Of a stretch of 51,872 nucleotides of DNA, positions 43,601 to 51,181 are shown in pieces (the stretch's first letter is position 1; each line of letters begins with the position of its first letter). A program made the translations under genes and the position numbers. The stretch lies in contig MGTV01000026.1 in the NCBI GenBank assembly GCA_001799635.1, positions 1-51,872 on the forward strand, written 5' to 3'. The DNA comes from Elusimicrobia bacterium GWA2_62_23 (GTDB lineage Bacteria > Elusimicrobiota > Elusimicrobia > Elusimicrobiales > UBA9959). The notes beneath the pieces are model-generated. The model was not told the DNA's origin and did no database searches. It saw only the letters and a list, made by a program, of their open reading frames with translations.

Positions 43601-46122
43601 CCACGCCCGGCGCCACCGACGTGTTCGACTGGACCAACATCGGGCTCAGCACCTACGTGGTAAAGACAGGACTGGTCCTCACCAACCATCAGGCTTACTA
43701 TTTCAGCGTGAAAGCCGATAACGGCGTGGGGCTGCAGTCCGCCGCGACCAATTCCAACGGCCAGACCACGAACCGGGACCTGAGCGCTCCCACTGATATC
43801 CCCCAGGTCAGGGACGGCCCTGGTTCTGACTCGGTCTGGACGCCTTCGCTGACCACCCTGCAGGCCAATTGGGACGATTCCACCGACCCGGAAAGCGGTA
43901 TTTCCGTCTACTATTACGCTATCGGCACTTCCGAGAGCGGGCGGGAAGTGCTGGACTGGACCGACAACGGCCTCAATACCTCGGTGACCGTTTCCGGCCT
44001 GAACCTGGCCGACGGCCAGAAGTACTATTTCCTGGTGATGTCGCAGAACGGCGCCGCCATCTATTCCAACGGCGTTACCAGCTCCAACGGCCAGACGGTG
44101 GACGCTACCGGGCCTCAGGCGATAACCCAGGTCAATGACGGCACGGGGGCCGACGCCTCCTATTCCTCCTCGCTGACCCAGTTGTCCGCCAACTGGACGG
44201 CGTCCGCCGACCCCCAGAGCGGTCTGACGGCCTATTATTACGCTATCGGCACTACCCCCGGCGGCGTGAACGTGCTGGGGTGGACCTCAAACGACCTCAA
44301 TACGTCCCTGACCCGCACCGGCCTGGGCCTCTCCAGCGGTCAGACCTATTATGTCAGCGTGAAGGCGCTCAACGGAGCGGGCACGGAGTCGGAAGTGACG
44401 GTTTCCAACGGGCAGACCGTGGATAATTCAGCGCCTTCCGCGCCCGGCAGCGTGAGCGACGGCCTCGGGGCCGATATCTCCTATTCCAGTTCCACGTCTC
44501 AGCTGTCCGCCAACTGGGCCGCGTCCTCCGACGCTCAGAGCGGCATAGCCAGGTATTACTACGCCATCGGCACCTCCCCCGGCGCCGTGAACGTGGCCGG
44601 CTGGACCGATAACGGGACCTCCACCGGCGTGACCCGCGCGGGGCTCTCCCTTACCGACGGGGCCGCCTACTACTTCACGGTGAAGGCCGTGAACGGGGCC
44701 GGCATGGAATCCGCGGCCGTAAATTCCAACGGGCAGGAGATCAGCACGGTAATGCCCGGGGAAGTGACCCCGGTGACAGACGGCGCGGCCGCGGGGGCGG
44801 ACATAGACTACGTGCCGTCCCTGACCGCCCTTTCCGCCAGGTGGAACGCCTCCTCCCACAGCAGCGGCATAGCGGCCTACTATTACGGTATCGGCACTAC
44901 TCCTGGCGCCATAGACGTGGTGGGCTGGACTTCCGCCGGGCTCAATACTTCCGTGACCCGCAGCGGCCTCTCCCTCTCGCAGGGCGCGGTCTATTACTTC
45001 ACCGTGAAGGCGCTCACCAACCAGGGCATAGAGTCCTCTCCCGGAGTTTCTGACGGCCAGCGGGTGGATACCGTCGCTCCCACCGGCGTCGTGGAGCTGA
45101 CCCCGGCCTCGCCGCTCAGGAGCGGGGCCTTCACCGCCAGGTTGACCGTGACGGAAGCCAACCCGCTTTCCGCCGGCCCTGTCCTGTCGTACCAGCCTTC
45201 GGCCGGGCCCGCGCGCGGCCTGGCGCTCAGCCAGGTTTCGGCCGGGGTCTGGACCGCCTCCGGCTTCATAGATTCCGTGGTTTCCAGCGGCACGGCCGTA
45301 TTCGCCTTCTCCGCCACCGACTCGGCCGGCAACGCCGGGACCTCCATAACCGCCGGCGCCTCGTTCCTGGTGGACACCTCCCTGCCGCCCGCTTCCGGCG
45401 GCACGGTGCAGAACAGCGACGGCAACGCGGTTACGGTGCCTGCCGGCGCCTCCGTCTCTACGCTGTGGGTGGGGATTTCCACGCCTTCACCTTCCGACAC
45501 CGGCTCGGCCGATTCGCGCACCTACGATTCTGTCGCCTTGCGAGCCGCGCCGCTGGTCAGGGAATTCGCCGCGGTGGACGCGGGCGGTTCACAGGTCACC
45601 AATTTCAGCAAGCCCGTCACCATCCGCCTGAGCTGGCCCGACGCCAACAACGACGGCAGGGTCGACGGCGACTATATCAGGGAGATCCTGCTGAGGCTCT
45701 ACTACCTTAATCCCGCTTCGGACAAGTGGGAACCGGTGGAGGGAGCGCGCAGGGATACGGCCCTCAACTACCTCGAGGCCGAAGTTTCCCATTTCTCCGT
45801 CTACGGCATACGCAGCGTGGCGGCCGGGGACCAGTCCATGGGCTCGATCAAGGCCTATCCCAATCCCTGCTACATGGGCGAAGGGCCCCTTTCCGTTTCC
45901 GGGATACCCGTGGACGGTACCGACCCGAAGGTCCTTATCTACAACGTGGCCGGGGAGCTGGTGCGGACCCTGCGCCAGGGCGACGGCATAGACGCTTTCA
46001 ACGTGGCGTCCTGGGACGGGCGCAACTCTTCCGGGGCAAAGGCCGCCAGCGGCCTGTACCTGTACCTGGTGAAGACGGACAATCACGGCACGGCGACCGG
46101 TAAATTCGCCATCTTATGGTAA
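37693..46122 (+). CDS. Giant secreted C1-family peptidase with 18 Fn3-like repeats and a C-terminal sorting domain
   Basis: 2809 residues. The signal peptide ends near AAAGPGYSQ. A papain-like C1 domain (about 125-360) has the catalytic Cys in DQSTCGACWTFA, His in VNHAVTIVGWDD and Asn in IRNSWGASWG. A lectin-like domain follows to about 520. Eighteen repeats of about 95-97 residues span about 530-2460, each with (N/R)DGxGAD, QLSANW, YWYAIGTT and YYFTVKAENG. Then come about 250 residues with one Ig-like domain, and a C-terminal FlgD-like/type IX-type signal (IKAYPNPC, IYNVAGELVRTL, ASGLYLYLVKT). It overlaps the PorV-like gene, suggesting coupled export. Confidence 0.9.
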   Translation: MQHIYAGETKGSLTRHAARVFFLPVVLLLAAAGPGYSQELSLEPVNPDFQTYVPPVTPVRVMGAPDAPPERTFGLRPSPVDMSHMKGAHPVRQIAPLETSDVTAPTGGTAETDPEAATASTETVPTVGYAASYDLRTYSKLTAVRDQSTCGACWTFATMASLESKLLTGETWDFSENNLDDTVGFDYNPCEGGEHIMSTAYLSRWSGPWTEAAEPYTVTTNKRAPTYPSANAQKHVQEVLFLPDRGSSTDNDNIKWAITTYGGVQTSIYMTESAPYFNSSTKALYYNGTAVVNHAVTIVGWDDNYSAANFLTAPAGNGAFLIRNSWGASWGLSGYFWVSYYDTKIQNNTAYIGPESSANYYRAYQYDPLGAISGMGYGAGLPTWGANVFTAVEANTQVDAVGFYTKGVNTAYEVYVYRDMPVSGNPRSGTLVSSQSGTYSFAGYHTLPLTTKVPLANAQKFTVVVKLTTPGYSWPQAMERPLAGYSSAATANAGESFYSSAGAAWTDLTVSYPNTNFTIKAFTSMMNDATPPANIAAVNDGTGADAAYVNSTTQLSANWSASSDGESGIRRYWYAIGTTAGGTDVAGWTENALNTTVTRSGLTLTPGQAYYFTVKAENWVGLQSAVTNSNGQIVETTAPNPPGTPADGTGTDVDWTASTTELSANWAAATDPQSGISKYQYGIGTTPGAVNVVGWTDNAGTAVTRTGLSLSVGQVYFFTVKAFNGFNMQSTVVNSDGQTVDNTAPSAPGSVGDGTSGDAAYTSSLSQLSANWTAGADAQSGVAKYWYAIGTTVGGTNVAGWTDNGTNLTVTRAGLSLTDGQPYYFTVKTENAAGLQSGVTNSNGQMVDASAPSAPATLNDGTGADSDYAISLSQLSANWAASADPHSGVSKYWYAIGTTAGGTNVAGWTDNGNNTTVTRSGLTLVQGQTYYFTVKAENGSGLQSGVINSDGQLVDATAPSSPSPVNDGAGADIVYTNTASQLSANWSASSDADSGLARYWYAIGTTAGAVNTVGWTDNGTATSVTKTGLTLSNGQPYYFTVKAENGAGLQAAAVNSNGQTVDTTPPSSIAAVRDGAGADISETGALTQLTANWDASADAQSGIARYWYAIGTTAGAVDTVGWTDNGGNTSVTKTGLSLTNGAVYYFTVKAENGVGAQTAAVNSNGQLVNVDVTPPSAPPAVRDGTGADSSWSGSLTQLSANWDAAADPQSGIAAYYYAIGTTAGGTNVRGWTLNNMDTSVTAAGLTLTNGQAYYFTVKAENGSGLQSAAANSNGQTIDATAPTAPAGINDGTGADVVYVNSSSQLSANWTAGADAQSGIAKYWYAIGTTAGDSDVVGWTDNGLNTSVTRAGLSLSDGQPYYFTVKAENSAGLQSGTISTDGQTADVSAPSVPATVNDGAGADTDYAPSLTQLSANWSASSDAHSGVVRYWYAIGTTAGAVNTVGWTDVGLNTSVTKTGLSLTNGQAYYVSVKAENGAGVQSPAANSDGQVTDNTPPSAPSSVKDGADADISWTSSLTQLSANWLVSADAQSGIAKYWYAVGTTPGATNVLGWTENGTNTWAADTGLSLTQGQVYYYTVKAENGSGLQSAAANSNGQTVDSTPPSAPAAVRDGTGADAVWAGTLDSLSANWDAAADAQSGVVKYWYAVGTTPGASDTVPWTDNGAATSVTKSGLTLSNGQVYYFSVKSENGSGLQCAPANSNGQTVDTTPPTAPSPVNDGAGADIYYVFTNTQLSANWAASSDPESGLARYRYRIGTTAGAGDVVDWTDVGLNTSVTKTGLSLANGGIYYFTVRAENGGGMASQAVSSNGQLVEITAPVAPSSVRDGTGSDINYITSLTQLSANWTAASDPETGVAKYWYGIGTTAGAVDTVGWTDNGGNAYVTLTGLSLANGATYYFTVKAENNAGMQSVAANSNGQTTDTTAPAPPGVVNDGLGADISETGALNRLAANWTPATDAQSGILRYWYAVGTTPGATDVFDWTNIGLSTYVVKTGLVLTNHQAYYFSVKADNGVGLQSAATNSNGQTTNRDLSAPTDIPQVRDGPGSDSVWTPSLTTLQANWDDSTDPESGISVYYYAIGTSESGREVLDWTDNGLNTSVTVSGLNLADGQKYYFLVMSQNGAAIYSNGVTSSNGQTVDATGPQAITQVNDGTGADASYSSSLTQLSANWTASADPQSGLTAYYYAIGTTPGGVNVLGWTSNDLNTSLTRTGLGLSSGQTYYVSVKALNGAGTESEVTVSNGQTVDNSAPSAPGSVSDGLGADISYSSSTSQLSANWAASSDAQSGIARYYYAIGTSPGAVNVAGWTDNGTSTGVTRAGLSLTDGAAYYFTVKAVNGAGMESAAVNSNGQEISTVMPGEVTPVTDGAAAGADIDYVPSLTALSARWNASSHSSGIAAYYYGIGTTPGAIDVVGWTSAGLNTSVTRSGLSLSQGAVYYFTVKALTNQGIESSPGVSDGQRVDTVAPTGVVELTPASPLRSGAFTARLTVTEANPLSAGPVLSYQPSAGPARGLALSQVSAGVWTASGFIDSVVSSGTAVFAFSATDSAGNAGTSITAGASFLVDTSLPPASGGTVQNSDGNAVTVPAGASVSTLWVGISTPSPSDTGSADSRTYDSVALRAAPLVREFAAVDAGGSQVTNFSKPVTIRLSWPDANNDGRVDGDYIREILLRLYYLNPASDKWEPVEGARRDTALNYLEAEVSHFSVYGIRSVAAGDQSMGSIKAYPNPCYMGEGPLSVSGIPVDGTDPKVLIYNVAGELVRTLRQGDGIDAFNVASWDGRNSSGAKAASGLYLYLVKTDNHGTATGKFAILW
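39289..45060 (+). repeat. Tandem array of 18 Fn3-like coding repeats (about 288 bp each)
   Basis: Within the giant gene, successive units begin with a Pro-rich linker and (V/I)(N/R)DG(T/A)GAD and end in SNGQxVD. Units differ mainly in linker and in the 20 residues after GAD. The pattern is coding, in-frame and unbroken, with no stop in any unit. Confidence 0.92.
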
Positions 46123-47189
46123 GAAGGTCGGCGGCATTATTCCTGCTACTGGGGCTCTCGCCCTTAGCCGCCGCTTTGGCCGGGACGGGAACCGACGCCG
46201 TGCCTTTCATGAAGGTGGATACCGGGGCCAGGGCGGCCGGCATGGCCGGCGCTTTCTCCGCGGTGGCCGACGACGCCTCGGCGGTTTTCCACAACCCGGC
46301 CGGTCTTGTGCTGCTGGAGCGCAGCGAGGCGATGTTCAGCCATTCCGAGTGGCTCGAAGGCATACGCAACGAGTGCGTTTCCTACGCGCACGTCACCGGC
46401 AACGATTGGGCCTTCGGGGCTGGTGCGAGCATGCTGTTCAGCGGCTCCATGGCAAAATACGACCGCTCGGGGGCTTCGGCCGGGAGTTTTACCGAGAACG
46501 AGGGGTTCGCTTCCGCCGCCGCCGCCAACCGCCTGGGCGAGAACATGGCCGCCGGTTTCGCGGTGAAGGGGATCTACCAGAAACTGGACCAGGAAAGCGC
46601 CGCGGCCTACGCCGCCGACGCCGGGCTGCTCTATCACGATTACTCCTGGCGCTTCGCGGTGGGGGTGGAGAATATCGGGTCCAAGATGAAACTTTACCGG
46701 GAGGAGTTCGACCTGCCCGCCGGCTACAAGGCGGCGGCGGCCTGGCGCGCCTATGACCCGCTCTGGGTCACCGCCCAGGTCACGCAGCGGCCTTCTTCCG
46801 GTTTCAGCGCCGCTCTCGGGGCGGAGTACGGCTTCCTGGTGCGGGAGAGGGACACCGTTTACGCGCGGGCCGGCTACCTGGCGGGCCCCGGCGCGGACGC
46901 CGGGTCCGGGTTCTCGCTCGGCCTCGGCCTCGGGAATTCCAAATTCAAGCTGGATTACGCTTTCACGCCTTTCGGCGACCTGGGCAACGCCCACCGCGTC
47001 AGTTTCAGCCTGCGTTTCGGGGAGGACAGGGACACCCTGCGCTCGCGCGACGCCGGCAGCGGTCCGTACAAGAAGCGCTATAAGGCCAAGGGCGAGACCT
47101 GGAAGGAACAGAAGAGGGAGCTGGAGAAGCAGGACCGCCGGAAGACCGAGGAGAGGAAGCGGCGGGAAAATCCCTACTTCACCTGGTAG
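46116..47189 (+). CDS. PorV/PorQ-family outer-membrane beta-barrel protein
   Basis: 357 residues. A signal peptide (LLLGLSPLAAALAG) is followed by the PorV/UPF0164 pattern: VDTGARAAGMAGAFSAVADD, then ASAVFHNPAGL, then alternating strands to about 300. A charged Lys/Arg/Glu tail follows. In type IX secretion PorV shuttles cargo with a C-terminal signal; the upstream gene carries such a signal and overlaps by 7 nt. The long basic tail (about 45 residues) is unusual for an outer-membrane barrel. Confidence 0.8.
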   Translation: MVRRSAALFLLLGLSPLAAALAGTGTDAVPFMKVDTGARAAGMAGAFSAVADDASAVFHNPAGLVLLERSEAMFSHSEWLEGIRNECVSYAHVTGNDWAFGAGASMLFSGSMAKYDRSGASAGSFTENEGFASAAAANRLGENMAAGFAVKGIYQKLDQESAAAYAADAGLLYHDYSWRFAVGVENIGSKMKLYREEFDLPAGYKAAAAWRAYDPLWVTAQVTQRPSSGFSAALGAEYGFLVRERDTVYARAGYLAGPGADAGSGFSLGLGLGNSKFKLDYAFTPFGDLGNAHRVSFSLRFGEDRDTLRSRDAGSGPYKKRYKAKGETWKEQKRELEKQDRRKTEERKRRENPYFTW

Positions 47190-47195
47190 GCGGGC

Positions 47196-47606
47196 TTAAA
47201 GATCGTCTCCGCGGCGCCGGTCCCGTTTTACTTCGGACCGGCGCTTTTTGCTGTCTATGCGGCGCAGTTTCGACCCGTAGGTGGGCTTGGTGGCGTGCCG
47301 GGGCTTTGGGGGTTTGGCCGCCTGGGCGAGCAGTCCGCGCAGACGAGCCCGCGCGGCCTGCCGGTTCTGCTCCTGGGTGCGGTATTCGCTGGCGATGATC
47401 ACAATGTCGCCGTCGGCGGTGAGGCGCGAACCGGCCAGGGCGCGCAGCCTTTCCAGGACGCGCGGATGCAGGCCCGCCAGGGCGGGGGAGAACCTCAGCT
47501 GCACCGCGGTGGCCACTTTGTTGACGTTCTGTCCGCCGTGGCCGCCGCTGCGCACGAACTTTTCCTCTATCGAGCCTGGCGGCAGGCGTATCTCGCCGTT
47601 TTCCAT
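47196..47606 (-). CDS. arfB: Alternative ribosome-rescue factor ArfB-like peptidyl-tRNA hydrolase
   Basis: 136 residues. The GGQ catalytic motif lies in FVRSGGHGGQNVNKVATAVQ near the N-terminus. The C-terminus is a basic Arg/Lys tail (KKRRSEVKRDRRRGDD) that in ArfB enters the mRNA channel. It lacks the codon-recognition domains of RF1/RF2. It hydrolyses peptidyl-tRNA on stalled ribosomes. It is convergent with the PorV-like gene (7 nt apart) and divergent from the SDR gene. Confidence 0.9.
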   Translation of the reverse strand: MENGEIRLPPGSIEEKFVRSGGHGGQNVNKVATAVQLRFSPALAGLHPRVLERLRALAGSRLTADGDIVIIASEYRTQEQNRQAARARLRGLLAQAAKPPKPRHATKPTYGSKLRRIDSKKRRSEVKRDRRRGDDL

Positions 47607-47656
47607 GGCTTAATGGTATCAAAAAAAGCCGGGGCCGCGCCGGCCGCCGCTTTTTC

Positions 47657-47668
47657 TATAATATCCGC
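47657..47668 (+). promoter_or_regulatory. TATAAT box positioned for a leaderless SDR mRNA
   Basis: TATAAT (47657-47662) plus ATCCGC abut the ATG at 47669, identical in sequence and spacing to the box at 22318. +1 would be the start codon. No SD is present. Confidence 0.65.
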
Positions 47669-48487
47669 ATGGCAAAAATAGTGCTCGTCACGGGGGCTTC
47701 CGCCGGGATAGGCTGGGCGGCGGCGGAGCTGCTGCTCAGGGAAGGCTGGACCGTTTACGCCGGAGCCCGGCGCGTGGAAAAGATGCGTCCCCTGGAAGCG
47801 CTCGGAGCCAGGCTGCTGCCGCTGGACGTCACGGACGAGGCCTCCGTCTCCGCCGCCCTGGCCGCGGTGCTAGCGAAGGAAGGGCGCCTGGACGCCCTGG
47901 TGAACAACGCGGGCTACGGTGCGCACGGGGCCATAGAGGATGTGCCGCTGGCGGAGGCCCGCCGCCAGTTCGAGGTCAACCTTTTTGGCCTGGCCCGCCT
48001 GACCCAGCTGGCCCTGCCCGTAATGCGCGGCCAGGGGGGCGGCAGGATAGTGAACATCTCTTCCATCGCCGGGAAGATCACCATGCCCACCGGCGGCTGG
48101 TACCACGCCAGCAAGCATGCGCTGGAGGCGTATTCCGACGCGCTGCGCCTGGAGACGGCCCAGTTCGGCATCAGGGTGGTGCTGGTGGAGCCGGGGCCGA
48201 TAAGGACGGAGTGGGATAACACCGCCCTCGTGAATCTGGAGAAATATTCCGGCTCCGGGGTTTACGCCCCGCTGGTGCGCCGGGTGACGGAAAAATTCCG
48301 GGCGGGCTACCGCAGCGGGGCGCCGGGGCCGGAGGCCGTGGCGAAGGTGATTCTGAAAGCTCTGCAGGCCCGCAGGCCCGCGGCCAGATACCCTGTGCCG
48401 GCGAAGGCCGCGCTGATAATTTTCCTTAAATGGCTGCTGCCGGACGCGCTCCTGGACTGGGGGATAAGAAAGGCCCTGAAGGTCTGA
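47669..48487 (+). CDS. Short-chain dehydrogenase/reductase
   Basis: 272 residues. Classical SDR: TGASAGIGWAAAELL (cofactor loop), LVNNAGYGAHG, the catalytic Ser in IVNISSIAGK, and Tyr/Lys in WYHASKHALEAYSDA. The Arg pair after the cofactor loop (YAGARRVEKM) suggests NADP(H). A C-terminal hydrophobic segment (PAKAALIIFLKWLLP) may be membrane-associating. The substrate is not deducible. It is monocistronic with a terminator. Confidence 0.92.
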   Translation: MAKIVLVTGASAGIGWAAAELLLREGWTVYAGARRVEKMRPLEALGARLLPLDVTDEASVSAALAAVLAKEGRLDALVNNAGYGAHGAIEDVPLAEARRQFEVNLFGLARLTQLALPVMRGQGGGRIVNISSIAGKITMPTGGWYHASKHALEAYSDALRLETAQFGIRVVLVEPGPIRTEWDNTALVNLEKYSGSGVYAPLVRRVTEKFRAGYRSGAPGPEAVAKVILKALQARRPAARYPVPAKAALIIFLKWLLPDALLDWGIRKALKV

Positions 48488-48492
48488 AAAAG

Positions 48493-48519
48493 AAAAACCC
48501 CGGTGGAACCGGGGTTTTT
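48493..48519. terminator. Bidirectional rho-independent terminator
   Basis: A 12-bp stem (AAAAACCCCGGT with ACCGGGGTTTTT) with a 3-nt loop lies between the SDR stop and the convergent exported-protein stop. T-tracts occur on both strands. Confidence 0.88.
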
Positions 48520-48535
48520 CTTTGGTCGCGCCAGC

Positions 48536-49135
48536 TTACTGCGCGCCGTAAACGTAGGGGGCGGAATTGCCGGAGCGGTCGACCACGGCCCAGTAGGGTT
48601 TGCCATCGAGGCGCAGGAAGAAGATCCAGTTGCGTTCCACGGTCTCGCCGTTAAGCGGCTGGCTGAAGTGATAGGGGCGCACTATGGAGATCAGCGACTC
48701 CGGAGTATTGAGCCTGGCCATGACCTTCTGCCGCGCTTTCTTCAGCTCGGTCTTGGAAGGGGTCTGTTGGGCGCCTATTTCTCCGAGGGCCCTGGCCAGC
48801 GGGCTGGTGGGGTTGGCGTAATTCTCGAGCAGGTCGAAGAGGGCCAGGCGCAGGGCGTGCTCCACGCAGAACATATTGTCGTAGAAGGAGCTCTGCCGCA
48901 TCACTTCGGTTTCGGGGAAGTCCAGGCCTACGGCGGTGACGCCGAATTCTTTTATGAGGAGCTCTTCGGCGCCGGAATAATTCTCGCCGTCGCGGGGGTT
49001 TACGACCTCCGCCGGGGCCGCGGCCGGCGCTTCAAAAGCCGCCAGCGTGTCCGCGTTCACCGCCGGCGACCAATCCGCCGCAATGACCGGGGCCGTGAGT
49101 ATGGTTAAAGCCGCAATGGCCGCTGAAAATTTCAT
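48536..49135 (-). CDS. Small exported protein of unknown function
   Basis: 199 residues from the ATG at 49135, set by a CGGAGG site 9 nt upstream; the frame extends further but without signal character. Signal peptide SAAIAALTILTAPVIAADW. The rest includes a helical half (NMFCVEHALRLALFDLLENY) and a C-terminal strand region (FFLRLDGKPYWAVVDRSGN). No family is recognised. It faces the SDR gene across a shared terminator. Confidence 0.7.
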   Translation of the reverse strand: MKFSAAIAALTILTAPVIAADWSPAVNADTLAAFEAPAAAPAEVVNPRDGENYSGAEELLIKEFGVTAVGLDFPETEVMRQSSFYDNMFCVEHALRLALFDLLENYANPTSPLARALGEIGAQQTPSKTELKKARQKVMARLNTPESLISIVRPYHFSQPLNGETVERNWIFFLRLDGKPYWAVVDRSGNSAPYVYGAQ

Positions 49136-49218
49136 TTCCCTAACCTCCGTGCTATGCCTATAGTGTAACACAGGTTCCCCGAAAACTGTTTTGACGATAG
49201 TCATATGACACGGGGTGT

Positions 49219-49314
49219 AGGGGACGCTGATTCCTAATTCCTAATTATCCGCTGTAAAGTCTTTTTTGGGGAATCGCGTGCCTTTTAATTAGGAATTAGG
49301 AATCAGCGTCCCCT
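49219..49314. repeat. Palindromic element family B, copy 2 (GGGGACGCTG type)
   Basis: Perfect 28-bp arms (49219-49246 and 49287-49314) enclose a 40-nt loop. The arms equal those at 32477 except for two positions (GTTC becomes GCTG), and the opposite arm changes to match (GAAC becomes CAGC). It lies upstream of the hrcA promoter. Confidence 0.92.
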
Positions 49315-49349
49315 CCCTTTTATTATTTTTAGCAGTCAGGGGGGTAGTA

Positions 49350-49378
49350 TTGACAATTATGAGGGCAAGGTGTATAAT
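49350..49378 (+). promoter_or_regulatory. Consensus sigma-A promoter of hrcA-grpE-dnaK
   Basis: TTGACA (49350-49355), 17-bp spacer and TATAAT (49373-49378): both boxes perfect. Predicted +1 is near 49385, inside the CIRCE-like operator. This gives high basal strength that HrcA would need to block. Confidence 0.9.
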
Positions 49379-49382
49379 ATTT

Positions 49383-49409
49383 TTGGCAGACAGGGATTCC
49401 GAGTGCTAA
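49383..49409 (+). promoter_or_regulatory. CIRCE-like HrcA operator with degenerate left half
   Basis: The right arm GAGTGCTAA (49401-49409) is exact CIRCE consensus. With the canonical 9-bp spacer, the left arm reads TTGGCAGAC (49383-49391), which matches TTAGCACTC at 6 of 9. It overlaps the predicted +1, the standard position for HrcA repression. Confidence 0.85.
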
Positions 49410-49424
49410 TTAAAAGGAAAGGCT

Positions 49425-50534
49425 ATGAGGGTTCTTAAACCGGAAGTCGCGCAGGACAGGAAAGAGAAGATCCTTAACTGGGTCATCTACAACTATGTCA
49501 GCACCGGGCGGCCGGTCAGCTCGGAGCTGATAGCCGAGGAAGGCCGGTTCAACGTTTCCAGCGCCACCATAAGGAATATACTTAAAGAACTGGAGAACGA
49601 AGGCTACCTTTTCCAGGCCCACACTTCCGGCGGCCGCATTCCCTCCGATAAGGGTTACCGCGCCTACGTGGACAATGTTCAGCGCATGCAGTTCCTGGCC
49701 GCCACCGAGAAAGAGCGGCTGGAGAACGAATACGACCGGCGCGTGGAGCAGCTCGACGGTTTCCTGAAGCACACCTCCCGGATGCTCGCCGACATGTCCA
49801 AGTGGGCCGGCTTCGTGATGAGCGCCGACATGGACCTGGACAGCGTCAAGCGCCTGGACCTGCTCAGCATGGGGCCCAAGAGCGTGCTCAGCGTGATGTT
49901 CGCCCATTCCGGCCTCATCAAGCACGCGGCCTTTTCCCTGGACCACGCGGCCGACAAGACCGCCGTAAAGGCCCTGTCCATGCGCCTCAACCGGCGCCTC
50001 AAGGACCTGCCCATCTCCGACCTGCCCCAGGTGATCTTCAAGGAGTTCCTGCACAAGGAGAAAGACAAGGGACTTGAAGAACTGCTGAAGAAACTGGTGG
50101 AATACTTCAGGGGTCTCGCCAAGAGCGAGGACGCGCTTTACCTGGAAGGCCTGAGCCGCATCTTCTCCAACCTGGAGGAGGGCAGCGTGGACGACATGCG
50201 CAACATCGCGAGGCTGCTGGAGGAGAAGGAGCGCTTCTCCGGGCTGCTGCGCGAGCGCCTGCGCGACTGTTCGCTCAAGACCAAAGCCCTGGCCGAGCCC
50301 GGCAAGCGCCACATCGTGGACGTCACGATAGGTTCCGAGAACAGCATAAAGGAATTCAAGAATTTCAGCCTCGTATCGAGCTCCTACTGCATCAACGACA
50401 AAGCGGTGGGGCTGGTGGGGATCCTGGGCTACAAGCGCATGGAGTACCCCCGCATGATCTCCCTGGTGGACACCGTGAGCTCCATGATGGAAGACATGCT
50501 GGGCGAGTGGGAAAAGCTGGATTTCGAAGAGTGA
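49425..50534 (+). CDS. hrcA: Heat-inducible transcription repressor HrcA
   Basis: 369 residues. The N-terminal winged helix contains SSATIRNILKELENEGYLFQ, then AHTSGGRIPSDKGYRAYVD. The GAF-like dimerisation core and the C-terminal ILGYKRMEYPRMISLVDTV complete the family. It represses its own operon through CIRCE, with GroEL-dependent activity known in other bacteria. An AAAGGAAAGG site precedes the ATG. Confidence 0.96.
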   Translation: MRVLKPEVAQDRKEKILNWVIYNYVSTGRPVSSELIAEEGRFNVSSATIRNILKELENEGYLFQAHTSGGRIPSDKGYRAYVDNVQRMQFLAATEKERLENEYDRRVEQLDGFLKHTSRMLADMSKWAGFVMSADMDLDSVKRLDLLSMGPKSVLSVMFAHSGLIKHAAFSLDHAADKTAVKALSMRLNRRLKDLPISDLPQVIFKEFLHKEKDKGLEELLKKLVEYFRGLAKSEDALYLEGLSRIFSNLEEGSVDDMRNIARLLEEKERFSGLLRERLRDCSLKTKALAEPGKRHIVDVTIGSENSIKEFKNFSLVSSSYCINDKAVGLVGILGYKRMEYPRMISLVDTVSSMMEDMLGEWEKLDFEE

Positions 50535-50537
50535 CAT

Positions 50538-51149
50538 ATGAAAAACCATAAGGCCGACGAAAAAAAGGCTAAGAAAGCGGAGGAACTGGATTGCGTATGC
50601 GGGGCGGAAGCCCAGGCCATGGAGGCCCAGGGCGGGGAGCTGGAGAAACAGAAAAAGCAGACGGAAGACTACTACAACCAGCTGCTGCGCCTGCAGGCCG
50701 ACTTCGAGAACTACCGCAAGCGCGTAGAGAAGGAAAAGCCGGAGCTGATAAAGTGGGGCAAGGCCGAGATCCTTGCCAAGCTCCTGCCGCTTTACGACCT
50801 GCTGCAGGCGGCCCACTCCCACGTGAACGGCAGCAAGGACGGCGGGAACTCGGACGACGTGCTCAAGGGCCTGGAGATGATCTTCAAGGAGTTCTCCAGG
50901 GTGTTCGAGGCTGAGGGGCTGCGCCCCATGGACCCGGTGGGCAAACCCTACGACCCAATGGCTTCCGAGATCCTGGGCGTGGTGGACGGGACGGAGGAGA
51001 ACGACGGGCTGGTGACGGAGGAGCTGCAGAAAGGCTTCTACTATGGGGAAAAGATCCTGAGGCCGGCCCGGGTGAAGATAGCCAAGAAGAAAGCGGAACC
51101 GGCGCCGCAGCCCGAAGCGAAGCCGGAAGAAAAGCGGGAAGAGACTTGA
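50538..51149 (+). CDS. grpE: Nucleotide exchange factor GrpE
   Basis: 203 residues. A charged N-terminal coiled coil leads to LLRLQADFENYRKRVEKEK. The C-terminal beta domain is GKPYDPMASEILGVVDGTEE. The Lys/Pro/Glu-rich C-terminal tail of about 25 residues is longer than usual. It exchanges ADP for ATP on DnaK. It is 3 nt after hrcA. Confidence 0.95.
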   Translation: MKNHKADEKKAKKAEELDCVCGAEAQAMEAQGGELEKQKKQTEDYYNQLLRLQADFENYRKRVEKEKPELIKWGKAEILAKLLPLYDLLQAAHSHVNGSKDGGNSDDVLKGLEMIFKEFSRVFEAEGLRPMDPVGKPYDPMASEILGVVDGTEENDGLVTEELQKGFYYGEKILRPARVKIAKKKAEPAPQPEAKPEEKREET

Positions 51150-51181
51150 ATTTGCAGTAGCTTAATTTGGAGGAAACACAT

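Noticed and set aside
39289..45060. CRISPR-like or transposon array
   Set aside because: The 288-bp periodicity is in-frame coding repeats with Fn3-like protein motifs; there are no short direct repeats with unique spacers.
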